Assembly: GCF_014652415.1 (NCBI RefSeq)
Contig: NZ_BMYT01000001.1
Span: 1,235,352-1,299,351 of the forward strand
Direction of reading: 5' to 3'
From: Affinundibacterium macrobrachii
Lineage (GTDB): Bacteria > Pseudomonadota > Gammaproteobacteria > Burkholderiales > Burkholderiaceae_D
DNA length: 64,000 bases
Part shown: positions 14,168 to 25,800 of the stretch, in pieces
How the letters are laid out: every line of letters begins with the position of its first letter
Numbering within the stretch: position 1 is the stretch's first letter
Program-made: the position numbers and the translations under genes
The notes under the pieces: model-generated
Seen by the model: only the letters and a program-made list of their open reading frames with translations
What the model was told of the DNA's origin: nothing
The model's database searches: none

Positions 14168-15283
14168 TTATTTCTTCAACACTTCGCCACCAGAGCACAT
14201 CATCGTAGCGACGACGATTTCATCTTCTTTGTTGATCGCTAAATTTGCCTCTTTATCGATAATCAATTTCAAGAAATCGAGAATATTGCGGGCATACAAT
14301 GCGGAAGCATCGGCAGCCACCAAGGTCGCTAAATTCGGCTCGCCAATAATGTGGACACCGTATTTCGTGACGGTTTTATTCAGTTCAGACAAAGGACAAT
14401 TACCACCCTGCTCGACCGCCATATCCACAATCACAGAGCCCGGTTTCATCGCCTTGACGGTTTCTTCTGAAATCAAAATCGGTGCTTTGCGACCTGGGAT
14501 TAATGCAGTAGTAATAATGATGTCGGCTTGCTTGGCACGTTCATGTACCAACGCAGCTTGACGCGCCATCCATGCGGCTGGCATAGGACGCGCATAGCCA
14601 CCGACACCTTTGGCGATTTCGCGTTCTTCATCAGTTTCGTAAGGCACATCGATAAATTTCGCACCCAAGGATTCGACTTGCTCTTTGACTGGTGGGCGTA
14701 CATCGGAAGCTTCGATCACTGCACCTAGACGCTTAGCAGTCGCAATCGCTTGCAAACCCGCAACACCGACTCCCATAATCAAGACCCGCGCAGCTTTTAC
14801 AGTACCGGCTGCTGTCATTAGCATCGGCATAAAGCGTTGGTAAGTATTCGCTGCCAACATTACAGCCTTGTAGCCAGCGATGTTTGCCTGTGAGGACAGC
14901 ACGTCCAATGACTGCGCACGTGTAATCCGCGGTGCGGCTTCTAAAGAAAAAGCCGTAATGCCGTGCGCTGCCATCGCTGCGATGTTGTCTGCATCAAAGG
15001 GATTAAGCATACCAACCACCACCGCACCCGATTTGATCAAAGCACGTTCTTCTGCCGAAGGCGCACGCACTTTCAAGATCAACTCTGCGCCGAATGCATC
15101 AGCAGCTGTACCTATCGTCGCGCCAGCTGCTTGATAGGCTTCATCGGTAATCGAGGAGGCAATACCAGCACCAGCTTGTACGACGACTTGGTGTTTGGCA
15201 CTCACATATTTCTTAATTGTTTCTGGGGTCGCCGCAACGCGCGTCTCGCCCGACCGGGTTTCGGCGGGAATGCCGATTTTCAT
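14168..15283 (-). CDS. pntAA: NAD(P) transhydrogenase alpha subunit 1 (soluble NAD-binding)
   Basis: 371 residues, soluble domain I of transhydrogenase. It opens with MKIGIPAETRSGETRVAATPETIKKY split over residues 1-26, typical of the alanine dehydrogenase/PntA family, and carries the NAD-binding fold VLIMGVGVAGLQAIATAKRLGA and the segment ALIPGRKAPILI. It binds NADH and passes hydride to the beta subunit. The start has a strong AAGGAG site 7 bases upstream. It is the first gene transcribed in the pnt region, followed by an inverted repeat, panD, a REP-like element, pntAB and pntB. Confidence 0.96.
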   Translation of the reverse strand: MKIGIPAETRSGETRVAATPETIKKYVSAKHQVVVQAGAGIASSITDEAYQAAGATIGTAADAFGAELILKVRAPSAEERALIKSGAVVVGMLNPFDADNIAAMAAHGITAFSLEAAPRITRAQSLDVLSSQANIAGYKAVMLAANTYQRFMPMLMTAAGTVKAARVLIMGVGVAGLQAIATAKRLGAVIEASDVRPPVKEQVESLGAKFIDVPYETDEEREIAKGVGGYARPMPAAWMARQAALVHERAKQADIIITTALIPGRKAPILISEETVKAMKPGSVIVDMAVEQGGNCPLSELNKTVTKYGVHIIGEPNLATLVAADASALYARNILDFLKLIIDKEANLAINKEDEIVVATMMCSGGEVLKK

Positions 15284-15846
15284 AAAGAACTCCTTTTATT
15301 GTTGATAGCCTTAGGTTCAATGACAAAAGTGATGACTTCAGGTACACCATGTTGCGCAGAAATTTCCTACTTGGATAAAGCAAGAAACAAAACCAAAACT
15401 GACAAGGATTTAAACCACTTGAACTACTTACAAAGCTGTTGCCAGCGACTGCGAACTGCATACAAATTTGAACTGCCGGAGGGATCTTACATTTAATATT
15501 CGACAACGATATTACACGAAAAACGCACCAATCTGGCACAAGAAAAGCACACTGAAGCAAGCTACTAAGAAATAACTTGCACCACTTCCGCGCACAGTGG
15601 CTCCCTATGCAAGACAAACAAAATCTGCGCAAACCTATGCCAGACAAGGCTTTACCGAATAGGAAACAAAAATGGCTTGGGCCTAAGCACACTACATTTT
15701 TATTTAAAAATTACTAACGAGTCTGATGAATTTTCTTATAGATAGAATCTTTATTAGTAAATTCGAATCTTGATTTGACCCAGCTCGCGCTAAGAAAGAC
15801 ACTTAAAAGGGTAAAATGTTGGCTTGATTGATTGTCTGCCTCGCTT
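15284..15846. other. 563-bp intergenic region between pntAA and nudJ
   Basis: I see no convincing gene, terminator or RNA here. Short frames on both strands lack ribosome sites and family features. The region must contain the divergent promoters for pntAA and nudJ. Confidence 0.5.
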
Positions 15847-16341
15847 ATGTCTGAAACTTGGAAACCCTCTGTCACTGTTGCTGCGATTGTGCCGCGCCAA
15901 AACGGTGAGCGCCTAGAATTTTTGATGATAGAAGAAACCACAGCCGATGGAGTGCGCCTGAATCAAGCGGCAGGTCATCTTGATCCGAATGAAAGTTTAG
16001 AACAAGCCGTAGTCCGCGAAACTATGGAAGAAACTGCGCATGAGTTTGTACCGGAAGCGCTAGTTGGCACGTATATGTCGAAATTTATTTCACCAAATTC
16101 AGGCAAAGAAGTGACGTATTTGCGTTTTGCATTTTGTGGCAAAGTGATCGCCCAGCATGATAGACCTTTAGATCACGGTATTTTACGGGCCTTGTGGATG
16201 ACCTATGAGGAAATTTTGGCATGCCAAGAGATGCATCGCAGCCCCTTAATTTTGCAGTGCTTGCAGGATTATCTGGCCGGACAGAGAGCGCCTTTAGATT
16301 TGATGTATACGCATCCTAGTGTAACGAATTCGGCAAATTAA
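15847..16341 (+). CDS. nudJ: NUDIX hydrolase, NudJ type (phosphatase)
   Basis: 164 residues from the ATG at 15847; a TTG five codons earlier is possible but unlikely. The Nudix box is complete: G-H-L-D-P-N-E-S-L-E-Q-A-V-V-R-E-T-M-E-E (about residues 43-62). The protein opens with WKPSVTVAAIV and ends with SPLILQCLQDYLAGQRAPLDLM, both close to enterobacterial NudJ, which acts on HMP pyrophosphate and thiamine pyrophosphate as well as nucleoside di- and triphosphates. In E. coli nudJ also sits directly before mnmA, as here, which supports orthology. Cytoplasmic. Between it and mnmA lie a small GCGGGT/ACCCGC hairpin (16415-16429) and a 12-bp duplication. Confidence 0.85.
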   Translation: MSETWKPSVTVAAIVPRQNGERLEFLMIEETTADGVRLNQAAGHLDPNESLEQAVVRETMEETAHEFVPEALVGTYMSKFISPNSGKEVTYLRFAFCGKVIAQHDRPLDHGILRALWMTYEEILACQEMHRSPLILQCLQDYLAGQRAPLDLMYTHPSVTNSAN

Positions 16342-16437
16342 AAGACATCAAGCGATTTTGAATTCACCTTCTCAGATTTGTAGCTTAGATGAGAAGAAAC
16401 AAATAAATCGTAGGGCGGGTGAAACCCGCGCTTCTAA

Positions 16438-16461
16438 AGTAATAACTGCAGTAATAACTAC
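16438..16461 (+). repeat. 12-bp tandem duplication upstream of mnmA
   Basis: AGTAATAACTGC is followed directly by AGTAATAACTAC, and a partial third unit (AGTAAC) continues. It ends 26 bp before the mnmA start codon, in the mRNA leader. Confidence 0.7.
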
Positions 16462-16487
16462 AGTAACAAAAATCAGTAGGAATATTC

Positions 16488-17594
16488 ATGAGTAAAAAAC
16501 GTGTAGTCATCGGTATGTCCGGTGGAGTCGATTCTTCAGTCTCAGCTTGGCTCTTGAAAGAGCAAGGCTACGAGGTCATTGGCTTGTTTATGAAGAACTG
16601 GGAAGACGATGATAATTCCGAATATTGCTCAACGCGCGAAGATTTAATTGATGCAGTTAGCGTCGCCGACGTGGTTGGTGTTGATATTGAAACCGTCAAC
16701 TTTGCGAGTGAATACAAAGATCGCGTGTTTGCCGAATTCTTGCGCGAATATCAAGCAGGTCGCACACCCAATCCTGACGTATTGTGTAATGCTGAAATTA
16801 AATTCAAAGCCTTTTTAGATCACGCGATGAAGCTCGGTGCCGACTACATCGCAACTGGTCATTACGCACGTGTACGCGAAGTCAATGGTGAATTTCAATT
16901 ATTAAAAGCACTTGATGCCAGTAAAGACCAAAGTTATTTTCTGCATCGTTTAAATCAAGCTCAACTCAAAAATACGCTGTTCCCGCTCGGTGAAATCAAT
17001 AAAACTGAAGTCCGTAAAATCGCTGAACAAATCAATTTACCGAATGCGAAAAAGAAAGACTCAACTGGGATTTGCTTTATCGGTGAACGCCCTTTCCGCG
17101 AATTTTTGAATCGCTATTTGTCGTACGCGCCGGGTGAAATCCGCACCGCCGAGGAAGAAGTGATTGGTCAACATGTAGGCTTAAGCTTTTACACTTTAGG
17201 CCAACGCAAAGGTATAGGCATAGGTGGCATTAAGTCACACCAAAATACTGATGGTAGCAGTGATGCTTGGTATGTGGCACGCAAAGATGTACCGAACAAT
17301 CGTCTGTACGCAGTACAAGGTCATGATCATCCGTGGTTGCTGTCTAATTCGTTAGAGGCAGCACAAGTCAGTTGGATCGCTGGACATGCGCCAGATCTAG
17401 AGAAACTATCAGCCAAGACACGCTATCGCCAACCTGATATGGCTTGTCGTTTCAATGGTAATAACGAGCTATTTCAATTGCATTTTGACGAAGCGCAATG
17501 GGCAGTCACCCCGGGACAATCTGCGGTTTTATATGATGGCGATGTTTGTTTGGGTGGAGGGATTATTAACTCGGCCTCAGCAGAGAATAACTAA
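16488..17594 (+). CDS. mnmA: tRNA-specific 2-thiouridylase
   Basis: 368 residues. It uses ATP and a persulfide relay to place sulfur on U34 of the tRNAs for Lys, Glu and Gln. The PP-loop SGGVDSS is at residues 11-17. The catalytic cysteines are C100 ([12 protein letters not shown]), which attacks the substrate, and C196 ([12 protein letters not shown]), which forms the persulfide; they match E. coli C102 and C199. The FLHRL and [11 protein letters not shown] segments are also typical. An AGGA site precedes the ATG. Cytoplasmic, and downstream of nudJ as in E. coli. A convergent terminator follows. Confidence 0.97.
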   Translation: MSKKRVVIGMSGGVDSSVSAWLLKEQGYEVIGLFMKNWEDDDNSEYCSTREDLIDAVSVADVVGVDIETVNFASEYKDRVFAEFLREYQAGRTPNPDVLCNAEIKFKAFLDHAMKLGADYIATGHYARVREVNGEFQLLKALDASKDQSYFLHRLNQAQLKNTLFPLGEINKTEVRKIAEQINLPNAKKKDSTGICFIGERPFREFLNRYLSYAPGEIRTAEEEVIGQHVGLSFYTLGQRKGIGIGGIKSHQNTDGSSDAWYVARKDVPNNRLYAVQGHDHPWLLSNSLEAAQVSWIAGHAPDLEKLSAKTRYRQPDMACRFNGNNELFQLHFDEAQWAVTPGQSAVLYDGDVCLGGGIINSASAENN

Positions 17595-17681
17595 AACGTA
17601 TTACTTTGATTCGCAGCCACTAACTTAAATAACTTGGCTAACTTCGCTAAACAAAAATAGCCGAATGCGAAAGCACAAAAG

Positions 17682-17718
17682 ACAGAGGGCAGATACACGA
17701 TGTATCTGCCCCTGTTTT
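17682..17718. terminator. Bidirectional terminator between mnmA and the M14 peptidase
   Basis: GGGCAGATACA (17687-17697) pairs perfectly with TGTATCTGCCC (17701-17711) around a CGA loop, extended by an ACAG/CTGT pair beyond a one-base bulge. A T run follows on the plus strand and an A run precedes it. Confidence 0.85.
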
Positions 17719-17742
17719 ATTACAAAGTCTAGCTAAGTCGAT

Positions 17743-20340
17743 TTAATCCTCATGCGCCTCATCACCTTCAGCGCGCGCTTTTTCAAATGCTTTTCCAAAG
17801 AACAAAGCATTTTCCAAAACACGACGACTACCGAGCCAACCGCTTCTAAAGCCCAAAGCTGCACTTGCCAAAATCACGCTACCGCTACCGACACGTTGCG
17901 CTGTGATTGCCGCTGATCCAGCGATACGCTTGGCGTTCTCTGCCGAAGCATATCCGCTCAACACGGGTGAACTTGTATACGCAGCGACCGTGCCATAACG
18001 ATCCCCTTCTAATTTGTACACATCCGCCTGCCCACGGAATACTGGCAAGATATCGCGTGGAATGCCCGCGGCAATTGGATGACTGCGATCAATTTCCGTT
18101 TCAAAGATCACGCCAGCAACCAAATCTTTGGCGGCGTTTGCATCTTGGTCTTTATAGGCTAAACGTCCTTCTTTGGCTTTCTTATCCTCTGCCTTATCTG
18201 CATCCGATTTTTTACCTGCATCGCCTTTCACTAACTTGGTTTGCAAATAGGATTGATTGCTCGCCCAATTCAAAGCACCTTCAACACCGATGATGACGCC
18301 GCCTTGCTTCACAAAGCGTTCGATGTTTTTGTTGGCCTCGTCGGACAAACGATAACTACCATCACTCATCACGATGTGTGTGTAGCGCTCTAATTGCGTT
18401 GACGCTAAACGATCTGTGCTGAGCATGGTTGCTGGCAAACGCAAATGGGTATCAAGCCAATGCCACAATTCACCAACCGAAGTCGAATCCAAGCCTTGAC
18501 CAGTGAGCACTGCCACGCGAGGGCGTTCTACCGTTTTCAAACTGGCGCTACCTAAATCTACACCAGTACTACCAGCGCCAGAACTTAATGCCAACACTTC
18601 AACACTATGATTGGCTGTCGCTTTACGTACTATCTCTGCCACATTCGCGGCTGACGTGCTTTGCATCGCGACTGGAATCACGATACTGCCGATACCTAAA
18701 TCCTTACTACCTTCAGTCGTTTGCACGCGCATTGGCTTGGTCACTGTGCGTAAGCGCAATCCGGTCTGGCTTAGTTCTGCCAGCAATGGTGCAGCATCAT
18801 CATTGACCCATGAAAAAGCGTAAGCAATATTCGACTCAGCTTTTAAACTCGCTTTCGGCAAATCCTGCACCGGATCACCAATCACATCAGCCGCACTCTT
18901 AGCACTTGCCAAGTCATACGCTTTGGTAACACTCCATGCGGATACATCGTAAAAAGTATTATCTTTGAATTGCGTACGCAACTCAGTGATTCCTTCTAAC
19001 AAACGACTTTGACGCTGATTCAATGGAACCGCAATCGCATTGCGCGCATCGTAACGTTGACCATTAACGGTGACGCTACCTTTCACTTGATGCACCGCGA
19101 TTCCGTGTTGCTTCAACAAATTCGAGAAATCACGCAAGCGGGCTGGATTGCCTTCAGCCGCAAATAACATGGCGCGATTAGGATCCGCCTGCGCCATTTT
19201 TTTCGCTTCATCATAGAAATTCTTTTGGTGCGAAATTAATTGATCACGAATCGCATCTGCTGCCTGTATCGTACTAAGTGAAGTCGTAATTTGATTGGCG
19301 ATGGTGTGATCAAATTTCAGCAAACCATTACGAGAATCCTGAATATGACCGCGCGAACTGGCTTGCTCAAACAGGATACCAACGCTGCCTTGCAAATCTG
19401 GATAAGTCGAACCTTTGCCATAGTAAAAATCATCAAAGGCTTCACGGCTAAAATACAATTCGCCACGCGCATCTAATGCTTGGGCATGGAACTTCGCAAT
19501 CGCTTCAGTTAAGGATTGATTATTCGCAGGCGTCAAAGGATGGGTACGCGTTGGTACGCCAGGTTGGAAGAAGTAAGTCGCGTCCGTACCTTGCTCATGA
19601 AAATCACCAAACACATGCGGGCGCCACGTTTGGAAAGTGGCGACGTGCGCGCGTGATTCAGGGTGTTGCAACCACAACCAATCGCGATTCAAATCAAACC
19701 AATAATGATTACCACGACCACTAGGCCAACCTTCACGATGCTCTAATGTATTTGGATCACTAACCAAAGTCTGACCGCGATTGCTATTCGCCCAATTTGC
19801 AAAACGCGCTAAACCATCCGGATTGAGCATAGGATCAATCACAATCACGGTACGCTCTAACATTTCACTAACCGATTTGTCGATTGAACTTGCGAGATGC
19901 CATGCCACTGCCGGTGCAGCATTTGCACCACTAGGTTCATTGCCATGGACGCTATAACCAAGATACACAACCAACGGGGTATCGCTTTCACCACGTCCGC
20001 GTGCTGCTTCGATTTCACTCAAACGTTGATGATTTTTTTCACTGGTGATAATCACATTCAAAATCGGACGACTCTCATGTGAATAGCCAACCACACGCAC
20101 TTTGACCCGCGGTGATTGCGTTGCCAATAGTTGATAGTAGGAAGTCAATTGCTCTGGCCGTGCGTGCCACTCGCCCAGTTCATATCCAAGCACAGAAGCA
20201 GGCGTACTAATTTTATCGGCGCGCGCATGCGCAGGAATAACTGATTGTGGTGTCGCCGCATAAGCAGAATAAATAGGTGCAGCGCTAACAGAAATACAAA
20301 ATGCGAGACTGACCGCTTGAGCGATTTTTTTTAGAGACAT
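17743..20340 (-). CDS. Secreted M14-family zinc carboxypeptidase, long form
   Basis: 865 residues. A signal peptide ends near residue 29 (YAAT). The N-terminal half is an M14 metallocarboxypeptidase domain: zinc ligands H132 and E135 (VHGNEPSG) and H248 (GDFHEQG), with a likely catalytic glutamate in GILFEQAS around residue 332. The C-terminal half (about 400-865) is not the usual short tail; it includes a Rossmann-like segment (RPRVAVLTGQGLDSTSVGELWHW split over residues 620-645) similar to domains found in large bacterial M14 proteins of unknown role. It probably acts in the periplasm or outside the cell, trimming C-terminal residues from peptides. AAGGA precedes the start. Transcribed alone, convergent with mnmA. 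Confidence 0.87.
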   Translation of the reverse strand: MSLKKIAQAVSLAFCISVSAAPIYSAYAATPQSVIPAHARADKISTPASVLGYELGEWHARPEQLTSYYQLLATQSPRVKVRVVGYSHESRPILNVIITSEKNHQRLSEIEAARGRGESDTPLVVYLGYSVHGNEPSGANAAPAVAWHLASSIDKSVSEMLERTVIVIDPMLNPDGLARFANWANSNRGQTLVSDPNTLEHREGWPSGRGNHYWFDLNRDWLWLQHPESRAHVATFQTWRPHVFGDFHEQGTDATYFFQPGVPTRTHPLTPANNQSLTEAIAKFHAQALDARGELYFSREAFDDFYYGKGSTYPDLQGSVGILFEQASSRGHIQDSRNGLLKFDHTIANQITTSLSTIQAADAIRDQLISHQKNFYDEAKKMAQADPNRAMLFAAEGNPARLRDFSNLLKQHGIAVHQVKGSVTVNGQRYDARNAIAVPLNQRQSRLLEGITELRTQFKDNTFYDVSAWSVTKAYDLASAKSAADVIGDPVQDLPKASLKAESNIAYAFSWVNDDAAPLLAELSQTGLRLRTVTKPMRVQTTEGSKDLGIGSIVIPVAMQSTSAANVAEIVRKATANHSVEVLALSSGAGSTGVDLGSASLKTVERPRVAVLTGQGLDSTSVGELWHWLDTHLRLPATMLSTDRLASTQLERYTHIVMSDGSYRLSDEANKNIERFVKQGGVIIGVEGALNWASNQSYLQTKLVKGDAGKKSDADKAEDKKAKEGRLAYKDQDANAAKDLVAGVIFETEIDRSHPIAAGIPRDILPVFRGQADVYKLEGDRYGTVAAYTSSPVLSGYASAENAKRIAGSAAITAQRVGSGSVILASAALGFRSGWLGSRRVLENALFFGKAFEKARAEGDEAHED

Positions 20341-20535
20341 GGGATTCCTTCTTATAGTGAATTACCGACTGGAGGTTGCGCTATGCGGCGATGGATTGCG
20401 GCATTAGCTTAGCGCGTTTAGAACGCTTGCTGAACATTTAGTTCAAACTTGCAAATTCGAGTTAATCAATCTACAAGCTCATTTCTATGATCAACTTCTA
20501 AAGAGTTGGCGCATGCCCTGCATATAGACAAGCAC

Positions 20536-20570
20536 AAAAAAATCCCCCGCCAATCAGAGCGCGGGGGATT
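20536..20570 (-). terminator. Rho-independent terminator of the SQR operon
   Basis: Stem AATCCCCCGC (20541-20550) with GCGGGGGATT (20561-20570); on the minus strand a T run follows (A run 20536-20540 on plus). It lies 100 bp beyond the SQR stop codon, past the tandem repeat. Confidence 0.87.
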
Positions 20571-20595
20571 TATCCTTTTATGAAGGATCAAACTA

Positions 20596-21953
<1,358 letters not shown>

Positions 21954-22017
21954 TTATTTGATTTATCAGCATTCACCCTAATTCAATACCATTCAAGCCA
22001 CACCATTAAAAACTTCT

Positions 22018-22437
22018 TTATAAATATTGCCGTGCCCAAGCTACAATTTGTGCAGCTGGCATCACACCACTTTGACGCGCCAGCTCGCGTCCACCCTTCA
22101 CTAATAGCAAAGTCGGAATACTACGTATGCCATAGCGCTGACTAGCAAGCGGCGCTGCATCGCTATCGACTTTCACAAAGCGAATATCCGGCGCCATATG
22201 CGCAGCCTGTTCAAACTGCGGTGCCATCGCACGACAAGGACCACACCACCCTGCCCAAAAATCGATCAATACCGGTAATTCGGTATGAGATAAAAATTTT
22301 GGCAAAGCCTGCTCACTAATCGCCACTGGCTGCGCCGCCATCAAAGCATGGCCACACTTGCCACAGACTGGCGCATCACCCAAACGCTCGTCTGGAATAC
22401 GATTCGTTGCTGTACAACTAGGACAAACTAAATGCAT
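22018..22437 (-). CDS. trxC: Thioredoxin 2 (zinc-containing)
   Basis: 139 residues from the ATG at 22437, chosen because GGAAAGGAG lies 7 bases before it and the protein then starts MHLVCPSC like known TrxC; an upstream GTG adds six residues without a ribosome site. An N-terminal zinc ribbon has C5, C8, C25 and C28; the thioredoxin domain has the active site WCGPC (C65, C68) and the cis-proline loop GIRSIPTLLLVKGG. It reduces disulfides, and in this setting may handle persulfides made by SQR, whose gene begins 73 bp downstream. Confidence 0.94.
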   Translation of the reverse strand: MHLVCPSCTATNRIPDERLGDAPVCGKCGHALMAAQPVAISEQALPKFLSHTELPVLIDFWAGWCGPCRAMAPQFEQAAHMAPDIRFVKVDSDAAPLASQRYGIRSIPTLLLVKGGRELARQSGVMPAAQIVAWARQYL

Positions 22438-22502
22438 GGATTTACTCCTTTCCACTTTCCAATTTTTGATAACGCTGGCACAACACGTGCAGGTAGCGAA
22501 AA

Positions 22503-22712
22503 CTAATCACCAGCCTTAAATCCAACTTTGCGCATGATTGTCTCCATCAAACACCACTTGGTAATCCCACTCTGCAAAATATTGACGCCAACAAAAGCAG
22601 TAAATGCCAAGAACCATTGATTCATAAATATTGGGCTACCAGGAATACCTAAAGCCAAACTCAAAAGAATAAATACACCAGCAACCACTCTCACCATTTG
22701 CCATGAAGTCAT
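22503..22712 (-). CDS. DUF2892 (YgaP-type) inner-membrane protein
   Basis: 69 residues from the ATG at 22712, which has an AAGGAG site 7 bases upstream; the longer frame adds eight residues without one. It has two hydrophobic helices (about 6-25 and 29-50) and the pattern W-x-L-A-F-T-A-F-V-G-V-N-x-L-Q-S-x-I-T-K-W-C of the YgaP-like DUF2892 family. These helices are often fused to, or encoded next to, rhodanese and sulfide-oxidation enzymes. Here it lies between trxC and the RND pump on the same strand. A second DUF2892 protein is encoded at 30874. The biochemical role is not known. Confidence 0.82.
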   Translation of the reverse strand: MTSWQMVRVVAGVFILLSLALGIPGSPIFMNQWFLAFTAFVGVNILQSGITKWCLMETIMRKVGFKAGD

Positions 22713-22820
22713 GCTATTTCTCCTTAATATAAACACGTAAAAAATTTCTGATCTGGTCTTGCTACCGCCACTAAAACCACGTTTTTCAAGTGCTATTTAA
22801 ACTAAGCACTAAGCTGATTT

Positions 22821-25800
22821 TTAAACTACCTCCTCATACTTCTTTCGATAAGCCATAAAGTACAACAAAGGAATCACGACCAAGGTCAACAACGTCGAAA
22901 CAAAAATGCCGAAGATCAAAGAGATCGCTAAGCCATTAAAAATAGGATCATCAAGAATAAAGAAAGCGCCCATCATCGCTGCTAATCCAGTTAAGGCAAT
23001 TGGTTGTGCGCGTGTGATCGCAGAGTTGACTACCGCTTCTTTAAACGCAATACCTTCCGCGATTTGCACATGAATAAAATCCACCAACAAAATCGAATTG
23101 CGCACGATAATGCCGGCCAAAGCGATCATGCCTATCATGCTAGTTGCTGTGTATTGAGCACCCAAAATGGCATGCCCAGGCATCACCCCGATGATAGTCA
23201 AAGGAATTGGTGCCATGATGATCAATGGTGTTAGGTAAGAACCAAACTGCGCTACCACCAATAAATAGATCAGGATTAAGCCGACCGCATAAGCAGCGCC
23301 CATATCGCGGAAAGTTTCATAGGTAACTTGCCATTCGCCATCCCATTTCAAACTAAAGCCACGATACGGATCTTGCGGCGCACTGATAAAGAATTCTTCT
23401 AACTTGCCACCACCAGGCGTTACCAATTTGGCGATTTCGCCACGCATACTAAACATGCCATACAGCGGACTATCGATTTTTCCAGCCATATCCGCCACTA
23501 CAAAATTTACGGGCAGACCATCTTTGTGAAACAAGGGTTGTTCACGTAAGGTATCGGTGACCGTGACAAGTTCACGAATCGGCACAATGTTGCCTTGTGC
23601 GTTCTTCACTCCCAAAGACAGCAAGGTATCCAGATTGCCTTGCTCACTAATCGGCAAGTGCAAATTCGCTGCAACCGGATATTTACTCTGGTCATGCAAA
23701 TAAGCGGCAGAATCACCAGCCAAACCTGCGCGCAAAGTTGTTACGATGCTGGACTGAGCAATGCCCAATTGCGCTGCTTTTTTTCTATCGATGATCAGCA
23801 ATTTACGTGGTGCATGCAAGATACTGCTGTCATCAACATCGACGATGCCTTCAGTTTTTTCAAACACTGCACGTACTTGTTTGGCGACTTGACGGCGCTC
23901 CACATCGCTAGGTCCATAAATCTCAGCCACTATCGGTGCTAACACTGGTGGACCAGGTGGTACTTCCACCACTTTGACATTCGCATCTGGGTCTAACTTT
24001 TTCGCCAATGCTTGCAAATGCGGACGCACACGTGTCGCAATCACATGACTCTTATCGGAGCGATGACTTTTATCGACAAGATTGACTTGAATATCACCAA
24101 CCTCACCACCGGCACGTAAATAATATTGACGCACCAAGCCGTTAAAATTGATCGGTGCGGCAGTGCCGGCATACGCTTGATAATCACTAACTTCTGGCAC
24201 TGTCTGTAAATAACTGCCAAGCTCACGCAAAACCGCTGCAGTCTTTTCTGCTGGCGTACCCGCTGGCATATCAACAATGACTTGGAACTCTGACTTGTTA
24301 TCAAACGGTAGCATTTTCAATTGCACCCAACCGACCACTGGCAATGCTACTGACAAAGCAATTAATGCAGCCACGCCAAGACCGAGCTTTTTACGATTTT
24401 TACTTCCAGCGCTGTCGTCTAAAAATGGCTTGAAAATCTTACGGAATGTGGGCTCTAATTTGCTCGCCAAACCATCTTGTGCATGGTGACCTTCTTTCAT
24501 CCATATCCGCGCTAACCAAGGCGTGACTACAAAGGCAATCGCCAATGACAACAACATACCCATGCTCGCATTAATAGGAATCGGGCTCATGTAAGGGCCC
24601 ATCAAACCACTAACAAAAGCCATCGGCAACAAGGCCGCGATGACGGTCAGCGTTGCTAGAATCGTTGGGCCACCAACTTCATCCACCGCACCTGGAATAA
24701 TTTCTGCCAATGTTTTATGAGAGAATAAGGCTTGATGACGGTGAATGTTTTCGACCACCACAATCGCATCATCCACCAAAATTCCGATAGAGAAGATCAG
24801 TGCGAATAACGAAACCCGATTGAGCGTAAAGCCCCATGCCCATGAAGCAAACAATGTGACTGTCAAAGTTAAGATCACAGCCGTACCCACAATCGCGGCT
24901 TCACGACGACCCAGCGCGATAAACACTAAGGCAACCACCGACAAAGTCGCGAACAAGAGTTTTTGTATCAGCTTTTTCGCTTTATCGTCCGCAGTCTGTC
25001 CATAGTTGCGACTGACAGAAACTTCGACATCTGCTGGAATAACCGCATTTTTCAAAGTATCAACGCGATCGATTACCGCATTCGCGACTTCGACTGCATT
25101 TTGTCCGGGCTTTTTAGTAATCGCAATGGTAATAGCGGGATATTCAGCAGCCTCTTTTCCCGCAGTGCCGTGCCACACGTAGCGACTTGCTGGTAAAGCA
25201 CCGTCTTCGATTTTTGCAACATCTTGCAAGAAGATTGGACGCTTGTTTTTCACGGCGACGACTAATTCGCCGACACTTTGCGCATCACGCAAAAATGGTC
25301 CCGCTTCAATCGCCACAGTTTGATTGCCCGCGCTTAGTTCACCGCTAGGCAAACCCAAATTCGCTGCGCGCAAAGCGCCTTGCAAATCCATCACGGTCAA
25401 GTCATTGGCGGCCAATTTAGTTGGATCGAGCTCAATATTAATTGCGCGTCCTGGCCCACCAATGCTGACCACTTCACGTGTTCCTGGTACACGTTTAATA
25501 TCCGCTTCAATACTATGGGCGACACTCTCTAAAGCGGCAGCACCAGTTTCTGTATTTTTGCTCCACAGGGTCAGGGAAACGATAGGCACATCATCGATGC
25601 CTTTAGGTTTAATCAAAGGCTCTAAGGTGCCAAGATTGGCAGGCAACCAATCACGATTGCTATGAATGGTGTTATACAAACGCACCAATGCCTCGGTACG
25701 TGGCACGCCCACTTCAAATTGCACGGTGATGATCGCGATACCTGGACGCGCCACCGACATCACGTGTTCAACATTGGCAATTTGGCTCAAGACTTGCTCA

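Noticed and set aside
15534..15549. TGGCAC-N-GC pattern resembling a sigma54 promoter
   Set aside because: The -12 part (AAGCA) fits poorly and no enhancer-binding regulator or typical target gene is near.
15213..15692. Minus-strand frame of 159 codons upstream of pntAA
   Set aside because: Overlaps the pntAA start in another frame, composition is unlike a protein, no ribosome site.
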